Source: Shimia marina (GTDB lineage: Bacteria > Pseudomonadota > Alphaproteobacteria > Rhodobacterales > Rhodobacteraceae). From it: DNA of 64,000 nucleotides. The stretch's first letter is position 1. Every line of letters starts with the position of its first letter. This document shows positions 62,388 to 64,000 of this stretch, one piece after another. Position numbers and translations under genes: made by a program. The stretch spans positions 88,826 through 152,825 of the forward strand of contig NZ_CYPW01000032.1 of NCBI RefSeq assembly GCF_001458175.1, given 5' to 3'. The notes under the pieces are model-generated. The model saw nothing but the letters and a program-made list of their open reading frames with translations, searched no databases and had not been told where the DNA came from.

Positions 62388-64000
62388 GTGGCATCTAAAG
62401 TTGTTTTTCATGTGCCCCAGAAATTCGTTGAAACCTATGCCGACTTGCCTCACCTCGTGCTCTTTAAGCGTATTCGGGACTTGCTCCAGGAAAGAGGTGG
62501 CAAGATCGAAGTGCGGCGTCGTGATGAAGCGCTGCGAGTGGGCTCGGCTATTGACCATGCAGAGCTGCTGGAACCTGAGAACCTGCACATTGTTGAAAAT
62601 GGTGTGGTGAGACAGAACAATGCTCTGAATGCGGCTGTGGCCTATATCCCGCCCTACTATCACTTGGATGCTCATGGTGTGTTGGCAAGAAGTGCTGCGG
62701 CGCACGCTGTTTATGATCCAACATCTGTGAACCCGGTCATGGCGGCCGCGCATTTTGAAGGTCTGTACAATCGCTTGGTGCGACCAAGACGCTCCCGCTA
62801 CAATCCAAAACAAGCGGTGTCTGAGTTGCCGCAAGAGTGTATTGCGGTTTTCTTGCAAGGAGATAACCCACATCGTCAGCAGACAGCCCATTGCAGCAAT
62901 GAGCAGATGTTGCGGGCCGTTGCGGAAGCGGCAGAGGGGCGGCCTATTGTGGTCAAGACCCATCCACAGAGCCGACCTCTCAGAGATGTGCAGTTGATGC
63001 ACGAACTCCTGCAAGAGGGTCTGCCTCTGCTGGCGACAGATGCGAATATTCATGACATTCTCTCCAAATGTGCGGCCACCGTGAGCTTCAACTCGGCTGT
63101 TGCGCTGGAAGGCTTTCTGCATGGGAAACCTGCCGTGTTGTTTGGGCAATCGGATTTCCATCACGTCTGTGAAACGGTGGTGGATCCGGATCAGTTTTCA
63201 GACGCTCTGAAGCAGGCGGTAAACAGTTCGCATGACTACGGTCGCTTTCTCTATTGGTATTTTTCCAATCACTGCGTGATGGTTGATGATCCTGTGTCGG
63301 ATGAAAGAATTTTACAGGCTTTTGATGACGCGGGGTTTTCGTCGGAACGCCTTGGGCTGATGGGCTCTCACACCCTTGCGCAGAAACAGCAGCAAAAGCT
63401 CAGATTTGCCCAGCGAGAGGCCGCGCAATTGCTGCGACATAACCCCCAAACGTCATCCGTTTCGATACGGCGTTGTGTGCGCGCTGAGCCAGAACAGCAG
63501 AGGTTTATTGCAGACCGTGAGGGCGATAAGCTTCTGATCACGCGCTATCTTGATGCGCGCGGGGCGGAAACTGTCTTAGGGCGCCAGAAAGCCATGGAGG
63601 CGCTAAATGCGGTTTTGCTCGGGGGCGACTTGAAAGCCGCCCAATGTGTTATTGCGCGTCCGGACATCGGTTTGCTCGCCACCATGCAAGTGCGAGGGGA
63701 AACGCTTTCACAGAAGATGCTGAACGCCGACGCGCGCCAGCGACGTCGTTTCGTGAAACGCGCGGCTCAGTGGTTGAACGCAGTCAGTTCAGTTGGAACA
63801 GACAACGATGCAGACACGACCGAGGGATGGACGTCTGTGAGCTTGCCGCAAGCCATGCCGCAGGAAGATCGTGACATGGCCGCATCCTTGCAAGGCGCGT
63901 TGACCCAAATGTCCAATAATCAGCCGCAGCTGAGCTGGCGTTGGGTGCTCGGATATGAGGCGTTTTATCCATCAAATTTCAAACTGGGACGTGATGTGCT
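62388..64000 (+). CDS. Capsule polysaccharide-type glycosyltransferase-like protein with a possible C-terminal kinase domain (3' truncated by window edge)
   Basis: Open frame from a GTG at 62388 (GGGA upstream) to the last base, 537 codons so far. Residues 1-310 resemble KpsC/KpsS-type GT-B proteins: 'RPIVVKTHPQSRPL' and 'SKCAATVSFNSAVALEGFLH', then 'GKPAVLFGQSDFHHVCETV', are the conserved capsule_synth pattern. From about 365 a second region looks like the N-lobe of an aminoglycoside-phosphotransferase-type kinase ('KLLITRYLDARGAETVLGRQ', 'PDIGLLATMQVRGETLSQKM'); its catalytic loop would lie beyond the window or after 480, so this is an inference. Codon use is less GC-biased than in the housekeeping genes. 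Confidence 0.65.
   Translation, partial: MASKVVFHVPQKFVETYADLPHLVLFKRIRDLLQERGGKIEVRRRDEALRVGSAIDHAELLEPENLHIVENGVVRQNNALNAAVAYIPPYYHLDAHGVLARSAAAHAVYDPTSVNPVMAAAHFEGLYNRLVRPRRSRYNPKQAVSELPQECIAVFLQGDNPHRQQTAHCSNEQMLRAVAEAAEGRPIVVKTHPQSRPLRDVQLMHELLQEGLPLLATDANIHDILSKCAATVSFNSAVALEGFLHGKPAVLFGQSDFHHVCETVVDPDQFSDALKQAVNSSHDYGRFLYWYFSNHCVMVDDPVSDERILQAFDDAGFSSERLGLMGSHTLAQKQQQKLRFAQREAAQLLRHNPQTSSVSIRRCVRAEPEQQRFIADREGDKLLITRYLDARGAETVLGRQKAMEALNAVLLGGDLKAAQCVIARPDIGLLATMQVRGETLSQKMLNADARQRRRFVKRAAQWLNAVSSVGTDNDADTTEGWTSVSLPQAMPQEDRDMAASLQGALTQMSNNQPQLSWRWVLGYEAFYPSNFKLGRDV

Overview
The window reads as a chromosomal segment of a marine alphaproteobacterium of the Rhodobacteraceae (Roseobacter group). 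This is inferred from the GC-rich coding, the gene families (DUF1244, DUF1491, DUF6478-like, triple peptide deformylase cluster, Hint-domain RTX proteins, methylsuccinyl-CoA dehydrogenase) and the gene order rpoZ-rsh-DUF2062-pdxJ-acpS-lepB-rnc...era...recO. No species is named, because nothing in the sequence decides it. I saw no tRNA, rRNA, CRISPR array, transposase or phage gene.

Layout. 1-7780: end of a LysR regulator facing a minus-strand run pheS - small membrane protein - class I glutamine amidotransferase - secreted esterase - pheT, preceded by an AGCS amino-acid:cation symporter. 8104-10438: two tandem paralogues joining a lamin-tail-like N-terminal domain to a Hint domain. 10618-13605: RcsF/YbjQ-like lipoprotein, rplT, rpmI, small membrane protein, pyk. 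13776-17797: N-formylglutamate amidohydrolase, two conserved small proteins, a small RTX protein, a GntR/FadR regulator with a probable self-operator, a GNAT enzyme. 18146-24084: smc (TTG start, DnaA box upstream), two orphan genes, an MltB-type lytic transglycosylase. 24161-29051: cobD/cobC, glutathionyl-hydroquinone reductase, a small orphan, a PatB/MalY C-S lyase. 29165-31924: three overlapping peptide deformylases (the third has lost catalytic residues), fmt, small membrane protein. 31946-35502 (mostly minus): rnhA, methyltransferase, LysE exporter, DUF3429, cytochrome c, NYN-domain protein. 35656-49511: folK, rpoZ, rsh, DUF2062, pdxJ, acpS, lepB, rnc, then a two-gene insert (1148-residue RTX-Hint protein plus a kinase-like protein), then era, DUF1491, recO. 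49474-53141: META lipoprotein, TetR with two operator boxes, a frameshifted membrane gene, a small barrel protein, mcd of the ethylmalonyl-CoA pathway. 53311-60141: transporters, DUF2478, a small K+ channel, accD, folC. 60142-64000: an intergenic region with a candidate regulated small RNA, an HcnA/HcnB-like redox pair, and a truncated capsule-type protein with a possible C-terminal kinase domain.

How the genes work together. Translation dominates: PheS/PheT charge tRNA-Phe, L20/L35 build the ribosome, Fmt formylates initiator tRNA and PDF removes the formyl group, Era and RNase III mature rRNA. Rsh with RpoZ links this to the stringent response. The accessory content is cell-surface oriented: one small RTX protein, one giant RTX-Hint protein and two lamin-tail-Hint proteins. 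The three Hint proteins share the same Hint core and a common C-terminal tail motif although their N-terminal cargo differs. The most system-like unit is the RTX-Hint gene overlapping a kinase-like gene, set inside a conserved housekeeping operon.

Limits: all family calls come from reading motifs by eye; no searches were run, and starts were chosen by Shine-Dalgarno position and conserved N-termini.
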